A DNA stretch of 39,076 nucleotides, from NCBI GenBank assembly GCA_022600975.1, contig JAHZJJ010000080.1:1-39076 (forward strand), read 5' to 3'. Positions 19,379 through 26,974 of the stretch are shown here, in pieces. The stretch is from Gammaproteobacteria bacterium. GTDB lineage: Bacteria > Pseudomonadota > Gammaproteobacteria > Pseudomonadales > Cellvibrionaceae. The notes beneath the pieces were generated by a model that was not told the origin of the DNA, searched no databases, and worked only from the letters and a program-made list of their open reading frames with translations. Positions within the stretch are counted from its first letter, which is position 1. Each line of letters starts with the position of its first letter. Made by a program: the position numbers and the translations under genes.

Positions 19379-19863
19379 AGTGATAGTTCCTACTACATTA
19401 ATATACGCAGCATCAAGTTCCGCGTGCCATCAGGTGGCAATAATATAACGGATGTTGAGTTAATCTTCATTTGAAATTTAGCGTAGATCCACCTGCCGAA
19501 AAGCGATAATCATGAACTATACACAGCTTTTTTATTGGATGGCCATGAGCCCGATGATGGCAAAGTGCCCTGCCAAAGTAACAGTGGCTGACGCTTCAGT
19601 GTGTGAATTAGATTCAAGTGGGTAGGATAACCCGAAGTTGCGGACTGCAAATAATCTAAATACCATTGTAAATGCATAACGAGAGGGACAGCTGTGGAGG
19701 TTGATTGACACCTGCTGGAGATCCATCTTGCAATTGATCCATCAACAAATAGTGCTAAACCTCCAGCCACAGGGGTTAACGCCAGCGAATTAACCCCTGT
19801 GTAAGCAGCGCAGCTCGCTTGAAAAGCATCTTTAACGATAAATACTTTATTACATTCAAGTGC
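19379..19863. other. 485-base intergenic region
   Basis: The region separates panC from the repeat-protein gene; both neighbours are on the minus strand. I see no convincing gene; short frames here lack ribosome binding sites. It should hold the panC promoter at its left side. A perfect 12-bp inverted repeat at 19768-19801 lies near its right side. Confidence 0.4.
19768..19801. terminator. perfect 12-bp inverted repeat downstream of the repeat-protein operon
   Basis: CACAGGGGTTAA (19768-19779) and TTAACCCCTGTG (19790-19801) pair perfectly around a 10-base loop. It lies 63 bases after the stop codon of the minus-strand repeat protein, so it could end that operon, but no T-tract follows on the minus strand. 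Confidence 0.45.
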
Positions 19864-20217
19864 TTAATCGCAGACACGTTTTTTAATTTTCCCTCCAAAT
19901 GGTCCTTTGATGACTACATTTTCACACTTTGGCGTTACGCGCTTACGTGTAACTGTTACATGCTTGCCATAGCGAGTTTTTTCAACCACTTTACGATTGC
20001 CATGACGATCTTTTTTAACCACTTTGCGATTGCCATGGCGGTCTTTTTTTATAACTTTGCGATTACCGTGGCGATCTTCTTTTATGATTTTTTCTCTATG
20101 CTCCTTTTTATAAAAAGGGCCAGAACCGATGCTAGCATTCGCTGCTGTTGTCGCCAAGCTAATGGGAAGTGTCAATGCCACAGTTAAACAGCACGCTATG
20201 AGATTTTGTTTAGACAT
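19864..20217 (-). CDS. secreted basic protein with three tandem 11-residue repeats
   Basis: I do not recognise this 117-residue protein. A signal peptide covers about residues 1-28 (ACCLTVALTLPISLATTAANA before SIGSG), so it is exported. Residues 48-80 are three tandem copies of DRHGNRKV(V/I)(K/E)K, flanked by degenerate copies (HREKIIKE before, TRYGKHVTVTR after). The mature protein is strongly basic and has two cysteines, C98 and C116, which could form a disulfide around GPFGGK. The repeat periodicity with alternating charged and beta-branched residues suggests a small beta repeat. It starts 25 bases after the CpxA-like kinase gene and is probably in its operon, so it may be an accessory, target or periplasmic modulator of that system, in the way CpxP relates to CpxRA, although it has no CpxP sequence features. 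Confidence 0.75.
   Translation of the reverse strand: MSKQNLIACCLTVALTLPISLATTAANASIGSGPFYKKEHREKIIKEDRHGNRKVIKKDRHGNRKVVKKDRHGNRKVVEKTRYGKHVTVTRKRVTPKCENVVIKGPFGGKIKKRVCD
19978..20076 (-). repeat. three 33-bp coding tandem repeats
   Basis: These 99 bases encode residues 48-80 of the secreted repeat protein as three nearly identical 33-bp units. They are in frame, so unit number can change without frameshift. Confidence 0.85.
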
Positions 20218-20242
20218 CTTTAATACTCTGATTGAATTAAAT

Positions 20243-21703
20243 TTATGTGTTCAATATATTGGGGTTTACCTGTTTATATCCTCCTTTAGTAGCCTCTTGT
20301 TGCAGCTCTGTCTGAGCTTGCTCAGTAACACCACTGTCAGTTTCCGCTAAGGGAATTGAGAGCATTACTTTAAGTCCACCACTGGGGTGATTTCTTAGTG
20401 CTAGTTTGCCGCCGCAATGAGCGAGCGTTCGTTCCACAATGCTCAAGCCCAGTCCAAACCCTTCGGTATGCATCTGTTGATTGGCTCGGTAAAAGGGCTG
20501 CAGAAGCTTTTTTTTCTCAGTTTCGTCGATGCCTGGGCCGTAATCACGAATCGTTAATACAATCCGAGTGCCTTTAACCTCCAGGCCAACTTCAATAGGT
20601 GCCGCAGCAGGTGTATGTCGGCAGGCGTTTTCAATGATATTCTGCACGGTGCTGCCGAGTAGAGCAGAGTCGGCGGATACAGCTACAGCCAGCTTGGCAC
20701 CGTTTTGCCAGCAAATATTTCTATGTGGATAATGGTAGCGGCAATCCTCTACAGCTTGCTGTACCAGTTGGTTGAGCGGGAAAACCGTTGTAGACACCGT
20801 GTTACCGACATTATTGAATGTAATGATGCGTGCTATTAGCTGATTCATGCGCTCACATTCACGATGCACCCGCTGTATGTGAGGGTTATTTTCAATTTTT
20901 GCAGATTGTTCAATGAGGGCCACGGCGGTTTGCAACCGCGCTAGAGGAGCGCGCAGTTCATGAGAAACATCATTTAGCAGTGATTGCCGCGTATCTATCA
21001 TACTACCGATATTCTTTGCCATATCGTCAACCGTCCGGGCAAGCTCGCCGATAGTATCTTTACGGCGGAGTATCCGGGTGCCCAGATGCTGATTGAAATC
21101 TAACCTGGACAAGGAGCGAGTATAGTTGCGCAGTGTGTTGATGGGGTTTTGAATTAAGATGGTTGCGATCAAACTTACCAGTGCCACGCCGAGCATGAGT
21201 GCAATAAACTGAAAAGCGTGCAACCGCCTAAAGGTACTAGGGAACCAATGCTGTTTTTGTGGCGTCCAGGTTTTAACCCTATATTTTTGGCCGGAATCAC
21301 TAGTAACGTTGAACTCACGTATTCTGGCATTGGCGGGATCCGTTTTAGATCTCTGATATATTTTTTGGCCGTCCTGGGTGTAAATACGAATATTGGTGCG
21401 GCGCAATTTCGGGGTTAGGAGTTTATTGGCACCTGCAATTTTATCGATGGTGTGACCACCATATTTAAAATGGTCGGCTGAGTTAACTTCCAGAGTCCCA
21501 GTTTTTAACGTATTTTGTTCTACTGTCTTAACAATGAGAGCAGTATATATTCTAGTTTGATCAGCAAACCTACTATCACTCAGTTTTTTTTGGCTAACAT
21601 GAATGATATAAAAGCTGGAGAAGCTGGTAACCAGCACGCTGGCCAGCCAAATCAGCAAAAATAACTTCCAAAAAATGCTGTCAAATAGACATTTTTTTCT
21701 CAT
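20243..21703 (-). CDS. CpxA-like envelope-stress sensor histidine kinase
   Basis: This 486-residue inner-membrane kinase has a first transmembrane helix near residues 10-30 (FWKLFLLIWLASVLVTSF), a periplasmic sensor domain of about 130 residues, a second helix (FIALMLGVALVSLIATILI), a HAMP domain (PINTLRNYTRSLSRLDF), a HisKA domain with LNDVSHELRAPLARLQTA, and an ATPase domain with IIENACRHT, IRDYGPGI and GFGLGLSIVER. Order and motifs match CpxA-type kinases. I prefer the ATG at 21703, which overlaps the regulator stop in TGATG, over a TTG at 21718. The C-terminal tail of about 40 residues after the catalytic domain is longer than usual. It would respond to envelope stress and phosphorylate the CpxR-like regulator. 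Confidence 0.88.
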   Translation of the reverse strand: MRKKCLFDSIFWKLFLLIWLASVLVTSFSSFYIIHVSQKKLSDSRFADQTRIYTALIVKTVEQNTLKTGTLEVNSADHFKYGGHTIDKIAGANKLLTPKLRRTNIRIYTQDGQKIYQRSKTDPANARIREFNVTSDSGQKYRVKTWTPQKQHWFPSTFRRLHAFQFIALMLGVALVSLIATILIQNPINTLRNYTRSLSRLDFNQHLGTRILRRKDTIGELARTVDDMAKNIGSMIDTRQSLLNDVSHELRAPLARLQTAVALIEQSAKIENNPHIQRVHRECERMNQLIARIITFNNVGNTVSTTVFPLNQLVQQAVEDCRYHYPHRNICWQNGAKLAVAVSADSALLGSTVQNIIENACRHTPAAAPIEVGLEVKGTRIVLTIRDYGPGIDETEKKKLLQPFYRANQQMHTEGFGLGLSIVERTLAHCGGKLALRNHPSGGLKVMLSIPLAETDSGVTEQAQTELQQEATKGGYKQVNPNILNT

Positions 21704-22449
21704 CACGCTTTCTCGCAAAATTGATAACCCCTGCCACGCAGAGTGGTTATTAGTGTTTTTGTACCCGTATGTTGGGCAAGTTTTTGGCGGATGCGACTGA
21801 CGTGTACATCAATGCTGCGGTCATAGGGACTTAATTTACGTTGCAAAACTTTTTCTGTGAGGGTTTCTTTGGTCACCACTTGGCCCTGATGCCGAATCAG
21901 TAGTGCCAGGGCGTTGAACTCCGCACTGGTGAATGTGAGTGGTTGCCCGTTAGCGGTAACTGAGCGTTGTTCGAGGTTGAGGACAATATTATGGGTTTTT
22001 AGCAATGAGGGGTCAGAAGTTGTCCGCTGTGCTTTGGTAGCCGGTGAATGCCAGCGGCGAAGTATAGCGCGAATACGGGCGGCCAGCTCGCGGGGGTTAC
22101 AGGGTTTGGCCAAATAATCGTCTGCCCCCATTTCCAAGCCGACAATACGGTCGATATCATCAGCCCTACCGGTGAGCATGATTACGGGAATGGTAAACTG
22201 ACTGCGGATGCTCTGGAGTACATCCAAACCGTTGAGGCCTGGCATCATAATATCGAGCACAATGGTTTGATACAGCTCGCCAGCTAACAGCCGATCTAAT
22301 GCCACTTGACCGCCGTTAACAGCATCAGCAGCGAAGCCCTCTCCACTGAGGTAATCGGCGAGCAGTTGGCACAACTCTGGATCATCATCTACCAGCAGAA
22401 TACGTGGTTTTTTGTCGTAAGGAGGGCGTTGCATCAGCGATTGGACCAT
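21703..22449 (-). CDS. CpxR-like OmpR-family response regulator
   Basis: This 248-residue cytoplasmic regulator has a receiver domain (about 16-130) with ILLVDDDPELCQLLADYL, the phospho-acceptor in TIVLDIMMPGLNGLDVL, and ADDYLAKPCNPRELAARIRA. The OmpR/PhoB winged helix (about 150-246) shows LTSAEFNALALLI-type sequence, YDRSIDVHVSRIRQKL as recognition helix and LRGRGYQF. It resembles CpxR in the TxxEF and RSIDVHISRLR-type motifs. It is the first gene of a minus-strand operon with the kinase and the repeat protein, and is divergent from the ABC exporter operon. An in-frame ATG five codons in (22434) is an alternative start. Confidence 0.9.
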   Translation of the reverse strand: MVQSLMQRPPYDKKPRILLVDDDPELCQLLADYLSGEGFAADAVNGGQVALDRLLAGELYQTIVLDIMMPGLNGLDVLQSIRSQFTIPVIMLTGRADDIDRIVGLEMGADDYLAKPCNPRELAARIRAILRRWHSPATKAQRTTSDPSLLKTHNIVLNLEQRSVTANGQPLTFTSAEFNALALLIRHQGQVVTKETLTEKVLQRKLSPYDRSIDVHVSRIRQKLAQHTGTKTLITTLRGRGYQFCEKA

Positions 22450-22512
22450 GAAGTGGAAACTAAATTCAATATATAGGGCTGCTTGCTGGCAGGTCTATAA
22501 GCTTAACGTAAC

Positions 22513-22528
22513 TTTACTCTGTCTTTAC
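22513..22528 (-). promoter_or_regulatory. CpxR-box-like direct repeat
   Basis: On the minus strand the sequence reads GTAAA-GACAGA-GTAAA. The known CpxR consensus is GTAAA, 4 to 8 bases, GTAAA. The site is about 64 bases upstream of the regulator start codon and lies between the two divergent operons, so it could serve autoregulation, exporter control or both. Confidence 0.55.
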
Positions 22529-22627
22529 ATAATTTGACACCTAGCACAGGTATAATGCATTCAAAATCCTCATACACATACAGAGAGCGGGTGAATGCAA
22601 GTTGCAACGAACACTTTAATAATGACC

Positions 22628-22745
22628 CTAGAAACCGCAGTTGAATCACGCAAGTCTGCATAAGTTCTTGATGCACCTGGCAACTTTTAAAAAGTTCTCA
22701 TCACCAATAAGGTGACCACGAACTTTTAAAGTTCGCCATGCACAT
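22628..22745 (+). mobile_element. family B MITE-like element, copy lacking its right end
   Basis: It begins CTAGAAACCGCAGTTGAATC and follows the 33798-33958 copy closely for about 118 bases up to CCATGCACA, then diverges. The second terminal inverted repeat is missing. It sits in the control region of the ABC exporter operon. Confidence 0.75.
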
Positions 22746-22865
22746 GCTTTTTTAAGGTTAAATCTTGCTAAATTTTAAGAATTTTTAGCGGAGGGTTGAG
22801 AGTTGCGTTTGAGCTGGATGTAAGTGCACATTAATATTAATGGTTAGAATTATGAGATTAAATCA

Positions 22866-23558
22866 ATGACTATCATTGAGGTTGAGCATTTAAAAAAAGA
22901 ATATTTAATGGGTGATACTCGTGTTAACGCACTGAATGACGTCAGCTTTAGTGTTCAAAAGAACGAGTTTATTGCCCTCATGGGGCCTTCGGGATCTGGC
23001 AAGTCGACTTTGATGAATATTATCGGCTGCTTGGATAAGCCCAGCGCTGGTCGATATCGTTTAAATAGTCAAGAAGTCGCCCAATTAGATGATGACGCGC
23101 TATCTTCAGTAAGAAACAGAGATATTGGCTTTGTATTTCAGAGTTTCCACCTGCTACCGCGGTTATCAGCTGTGGAAAATGTACTGCTTCCTCTCCGGTT
23201 TTCCGAAGACCCCCATCAGAATAAAGATTACGCGCTTTCACTGTTACAGCGGGTCGGTTTGGCCTCGCGCCATAATCATCGGCCAAATCAACTTTCTGGA
23301 GGGCAGCGACAGCGGGTGGCGATAGCGCGTGCGTTGGTCAATCGCCCCGCTATTTTGTTGGCAGACGAGCCGACAGGTGCACTAGATAGTAAAACCTCTG
23401 CAGGAATTATGGCACTCTTTCTTGAGCTGCATAAGGCAGGACAAACCATTATTGTGGTGACCCACGAAGAGGAGGTGGCGGGCTACGCAGAGAGAGTTAT
23501 CCGCATGAAAGATGGCGGCCTCGTTGCCGCCGCGGAGGAGGCAGAGAATGCAGCTTAA
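22866..23558 (+). CDS. ABC exporter ATPase, MacB/LolD type
   Basis: This 230-residue cytoplasmic ATPase has Walker A GPSGSGKST (about residues 40-48), the Q-loop in FVFQSFHLLPRLSAVENV, the signature LSGGQRQRVAIARAL, Walker B ILLADEPTGALDSKT and the switch histidine in VVTHEEEVAGYA. The FQSFHLLPRL segment is typical of the MacB, LolD and FtsE branch that works by mechanotransmission. It is the first gene of a five-gene operon and overlaps the first adaptor gene by 11 bases. Its partner permease is encoded four genes later (26971-28281). The ribosome binding site is weak (GAGA 12 bases upstream). Confidence 0.93.
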   Translation: MTIIEVEHLKKEYLMGDTRVNALNDVSFSVQKNEFIALMGPSGSGKSTLMNIIGCLDKPSAGRYRLNSQEVAQLDDDALSSVRNRDIGFVFQSFHLLPRLSAVENVLLPLRFSEDPHQNKDYALSLLQRVGLASRHNHRPNQLSGGQRQRVAIARALVNRPAILLADEPTGALDSKTSAGIMALFLELHKAGQTIIVVTHEEEVAGYAERVIRMKDGGLVAAAEEAENAA

Positions 23559-24576
23559 TCGAAGGCCCGCCATTGCCGCTATTTGTTTTTGGCTAACACT
23601 GGTACCGGTAACAGTGCTGGCGCAACAGAATTTACAGCCACACAATGCAGATTCCACCAGCCTGCCGCTAAATGCGTCTCCTTTACTGCTAACAGGCCAA
23701 ATCATCTCGGCAAACTCTCAAGCCATTATGGTACCAAAAGCCGGCGATATGTGGAGGTATCAGATTCAGTGGATGCTGCCCGAAGGTACAGTAGCAAAGC
23801 CGGGTCAGATAGCTGTTATCTTTGATAAGAGCGCAGTAGCCAACCGTATTGAACAGCTGGAGGCGAGCCTATTGAAAGCGACTGCAGAAGAGCAGAGCCA
23901 ATCCAGTGATCTCGATGCTAAATGGCTTCAAGCTGAATTTGATTTGAAGGAAGCCGAATTAAACCTAGAAAAAGCGGAACTCGATGCTGCAATTCCAACA
24001 GAAGTCATCCCCGCAAAAGAGTATGCAGAAAATCAGTTTGAACGACTCAAAGCCGACTTAGAAGTTTCTAAGAAGCGTCAGGCACTAAAAGAGGCAGCAG
24101 AAAATCGTTCGACATTACTCTTACAGATAGCCATTGATAAGCAGCGTTCGCAATTGGAGTTGGCACATGCTGTAAAAGGGCTAGAGCAGTTGCAAATTAA
24201 GGCAAACTTCGCTGGTACTATTATCCACGCTCGTGATCCCCGGAAGAATAAAAAAATTGCGGTGGGGGATGCGGTGATGGTTGGCAGTCAAGTAGCAATG
24301 GTCCGAGCCTTAGATGAGCTTGAGGTGATTGCCTGGGTAAACGAAGTTGACGTCGATAGATTGGTTATAAACGCCCCCGTGAATCTCAGTTTGGATGCCG
24401 ATGCAACGGTTAAGTTTAAAGGTTCCATACAGTCTATTGGCAACCAGGCATCAAAAAAGGCGGCCTGGGGGAGTAGTAATTGGTTCCCTGTTGAAATCCA
24501 ATTTACTCGCGATGAGCAAGTGGAGTTAATACCTGGTATGAGTGTATTGGTAGAAGCTGTGGAGAAGGCATCGTGA
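23548..24576 (+). CDS. periplasmic adaptor (membrane fusion protein) 1
   Basis: This 342-residue protein is a HlyD/MacA-type adaptor. The start at 23548 is chosen because GGAGGAGG lies just upstream and the signal peptide (residues 1-25, ending VLAQ) then begins at the N-terminus; an upstream in-frame start at 23512 would add 12 residues. A split lipoyl-like domain flanks a coiled-coil hairpin (about 100-210, rich in A, E, K, L and Q), followed by KANFAGTIIHARDP and a beta-barrel region ending at PGMSVLVEAV. It has no lipobox. The WRYQ(I/V)..(L)(A/P)EG segment is shared with adaptor 2, so the two are probably paralogues. It would bridge the permease to an outer-membrane channel or carry substrate across the periplasm. 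Confidence 0.85.
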   Translation: MQLNRRPAIAAICFWLTLVPVTVLAQQNLQPHNADSTSLPLNASPLLLTGQIISANSQAIMVPKAGDMWRYQIQWMLPEGTVAKPGQIAVIFDKSAVANRIEQLEASLLKATAEEQSQSSDLDAKWLQAEFDLKEAELNLEKAELDAAIPTEVIPAKEYAENQFERLKADLEVSKKRQALKEAAENRSTLLLQIAIDKQRSQLELAHAVKGLEQLQIKANFAGTIIHARDPRKNKKIAVGDAVMVGSQVAMVRALDELEVIAWVNEVDVDRLVINAPVNLSLDADATVKFKGSIQSIGNQASKKAAWGSSNWFPVEIQFTRDEQVELIPGMSVLVEAVEKAS

Positions 24577-25736
24577 GTAGGCTATTGGTTGTCAGTACAG
24601 TGGCAGGGTTATTAATTTCAGGGTGTTCCGATAGTGCTATCACTCAGGTTGAATTGGGTACTCTGCATCAGCAAATAGAAGTGACCGGAGAGTTGGAGTC
24701 CTCTAATACAGCTACTCTGGAACCGCCTGCGGTGAATGGAATATGGAGGTATCAAGTAAAGAGCCTCGCCCCGGAGGGGGCAATGGTAGAAAAAGGTGGT
24801 GTGGTGGCCCAGCTTGATACCTCGGAACTAGCCCAGCGCTTAGCGGTTAAAACAGCCAATTTAGAGACTACAGTACAAGATCTTAAGACCACAAAATTGC
24901 GCAACACTAAAAACCTCGAAACGTTAAAGCTTGATCTGGCAGAAGCACAGATGGAGTGGGAAAAAAGTAAGCGTAAAGTAGATCTCTCTGATGAAACGGT
25001 TTCCGTTATCGATAAGCAAAAAAATCAGCGGGATGCGGTTATAGCACAAGCTAAGGTGGGCCTAATCAAGAAGAAGATTGATTTCGAAATATTGGCGGCC
25101 AAACAAAAAATATTGATATTAGAAAGTGATAAAAAAAAGTTCACCAGTGAAGTGGCTGCGCTCAATAAAGCGGTCAAATCATTCACGCTGTTAGCGCCGC
25201 GCAGCGGAATGCTTGTTTATGCTAGTCAGCGAGGTGATAAAGTTGCAGAGGGCAAAAATATTTACAGTGACCAATCTTTCTTGAGCATCTCAGATTTACA
25301 GCATATGCAGGTTAAGTTGACGATTCCTGAGGTTGAATCTGGTAGGGTTAAAGTTGGCCAAAAGCTCAAGGTCAGGCTCGATGCCAACCCTGAAAAAAGC
25401 TTTAGCGGCAGCATAGTAGAACTGGGGGCAGTGTTCAGGGTTAAGAATCAAGATGTACCGTTGGTTATTTTTGATGCTGTGGCCAGCATAGACAAGCCAG
25501 ATATTGAATTAATGCGGCCGGGGATGACAGCAAAAATCAGCATAGAGATAGCCAATAAAAAGCCAGATTTATTGCTAGCACTTGATGCGGTGCAGTATCA
25601 ACGTGGCAAAGCTTATGTGTATAAACCCGGTTGGTTGGGTAATTCCAAACAGGAGGTTTCTCTGGGGAATATGGGCGCCGAGCAAGTTGCCATTCTATCG
25701 GGGCTCAAAGAGGGCGATAAGGTATTGCTGCCATGA
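24573..25736 (+). CDS. periplasmic adaptor 2, predicted lipoprotein
   Basis: This 387-residue adaptor starts at a GTG that overlaps the stop of adaptor 1 (GTGA). The signal peptide ends in LLISGC, a lipobox, so cysteine 18 is probably lipidated. VTGELESSNTATLEPP starts the lipoyl half. The coiled-coil hairpin covers about residues 85-205. FTLLAPRSGMLVYASQRGDKVAEG is the second lipoyl half, and LTIPEVESGRVKVGQKLKVR plus RPGMTAKISIEI form the barrel. The C-terminal membrane-proximal domain (about 335-387) ends LKEGDKVLLP, as in MacA. WRYQVKSLAPEG is shared with adaptor 1. Confidence 0.87.
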   Translation: MSRLLVVSTVAGLLISGCSDSAITQVELGTLHQQIEVTGELESSNTATLEPPAVNGIWRYQVKSLAPEGAMVEKGGVVAQLDTSELAQRLAVKTANLETTVQDLKTTKLRNTKNLETLKLDLAEAQMEWEKSKRKVDLSDETVSVIDKQKNQRDAVIAQAKVGLIKKKIDFEILAAKQKILILESDKKKFTSEVAALNKAVKSFTLLAPRSGMLVYASQRGDKVAEGKNIYSDQSFLSISDLQHMQVKLTIPEVESGRVKVGQKLKVRLDANPEKSFSGSIVELGAVFRVKNQDVPLVIFDAVASIDKPDIELMRPGMTAKISIEIANKKPDLLLALDAVQYQRGKAYVYKPGWLGNSKQEVSLGNMGAEQVAILSGLKEGDKVLLP

Positions 25737-26974
25737 ACAGTAAAAGATTAAACCTGAGAAGTAATTTGTGGCGTACAGTCGTTATTCTGACAGCCAGCCT
25801 GTTCACTGTTATAACAAGTGGTTGTGATCAGACATCTGCTGATGGCGTACTGACTATGGAAGTTGTTGCTAGAAATTTTACAGCAGATATCCCCGCGGTG
25901 GGTGAATTAGAGGCGAGTAATTTTACAAATATTAAGGTGCCCTCAGGGTTGAAGGGTGTGCAATCTTTGGCCTGGATTATGGATAACTTCAGTGAAGTGA
26001 AAGCGGGAGATGTAGTGGTTAGGATGGACGCTACGCGCGAAAGTTACAACATGGCACTAGAGCAATTTAATGTTGATCGCCTGGGTTTTGAAGAAGAGAT
26101 TCAAGCGCAAAAAGACCAAACCATTGCTAAAGACATAAATGCCGAAATTGAAATTACCGCGAGCGAACAGCAATTGGCAAAACGTTTTTTTAGTGAGGAT
26201 GAGCGCGTATACACTAAAATAGAAATCATTGATCAAATGCGCGATCAGGAATACCTGGGGGCTAGAAGCCGGTTTTACAATTGGAACAGTAAGGAGCACA
26301 GTACCCAGGCACAGGCTGAGCAAGCGCTAATAAAACTTAAGCAAAGTGGCCCACAAGAAAAAATAAATCGGTATGCGAGTAACCTCAAGCAGATGGAAAT
26401 TACTGCACCACATGATGGCATATTGGTTATCAAGCCAGGTTGGCATGGAGCCTTACCGGTAGCCGGCGATCTGTTGGGGCCTGGAATGACCATTGGTACC
26501 CTGCCAGACACCACGAAGATGCAGGCAAAGCTCTATGTGCTTGAGTCTGAGGCATTGGGTTTAACCCTCGGCAAGCCGGTTACCCTATACCTTGATGCCT
26601 ACCCCCAAATGCCAATTAGTGGCACGGTAGCCCAGCTCGATAGCCTGGCAAAACCCAGGCAGCAAAACAGCCCGGTTAATTATTTTGAAATGAAAGTGGC
26701 CATTGACAAAACAATACCAGAATTGATGCAGCCCGGCCGTCAAGTTAAGGCAAAGGTACATGCCTTGGATTTGCAAAATGTGATTACAGTGCCAAATCAA
26801 GCGCTGTTCCAGAAATCCGGAAATTATTGGGTTTATCTGCGCACTTCCGCAGGTTTTGTTAAGCAAACGGTAAAACCGGGCAAGCGCAGTTTAAACCGAA
26901 CAGTGATTACTGAAGGTTTAACCGCGGGCGATACCATCGCCCTCACTAGGCCACCTAAAAGGAGCCGGGTATGA
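25733..26974 (+). CDS. periplasmic adaptor 3, predicted lipoprotein
   Basis: This 413-residue protein overlaps adaptor 2 by four bases (ATGA). It has an N-terminal hydrophobic segment ending VITSGC, a slightly unusual lipobox with threonine at -3. VARNFTADIPAVGELEASN begins the lipoyl half. The hairpin (about 100-215) is unusual in carrying FFSEDERVYTKIEIIDQMRD and YNWNSKEHSTQAQAEQ. ITAPHDGILVIKPGWHG is the second lipoyl half, and RPPKRS ends the protein after a membrane-proximal domain with YWVYLRTSAGFVKQTVKPG. It is clearly diverged from adaptors 1 and 2. It overlaps the permease gene by four bases. Confidence 0.85.
   Translation: MNSKRLNLRSNLWRTVVILTASLFTVITSGCDQTSADGVLTMEVVARNFTADIPAVGELEASNFTNIKVPSGLKGVQSLAWIMDNFSEVKAGDVVVRMDATRESYNMALEQFNVDRLGFEEEIQAQKDQTIAKDINAEIEITASEQQLAKRFFSEDERVYTKIEIIDQMRDQEYLGARSRFYNWNSKEHSTQAQAEQALIKLKQSGPQEKINRYASNLKQMEITAPHDGILVIKPGWHGALPVAGDLLGPGMTIGTLPDTTKMQAKLYVLESEALGLTLGKPVTLYLDAYPQMPISGTVAQLDSLAKPRQQNSPVNYFEMKVAIDKTIPELMQPGRQVKAKVHALDLQNVITVPNQALFQKSGNYWVYLRTSAGFVKQTVKPGKRSLNRTVITEGLTAGDTIALTRPPKRSRV

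Larger units (their letters stand above)
22450..22865. other. divergent control region between the CpxR-like gene and the ABC exporter operon
   Basis: This 416-base region contains, from left to right, a CpxR-box-like direct repeat (22513-22528), a TATAAT hexamer (22551-22556), a truncated family B MITE (22628-22745) and about 120 AT-rich bases before the ATPase gene. Both operons must be expressed from here. I see no gene in it. Confidence 0.5.

Noticed and set aside
19978..20076. CRISPR-like array
   Set aside because: The 33-bp repeats are directly adjacent without spacers, in frame, and encode the secreted repeat protein.
22534..22556. Sigma-70 promoter TTGACA...TATAAT
   Set aside because: The hexamers are perfect, but the spacer is only 11 bases, too short for a standard promoter; TATAAT may still serve with another -35.
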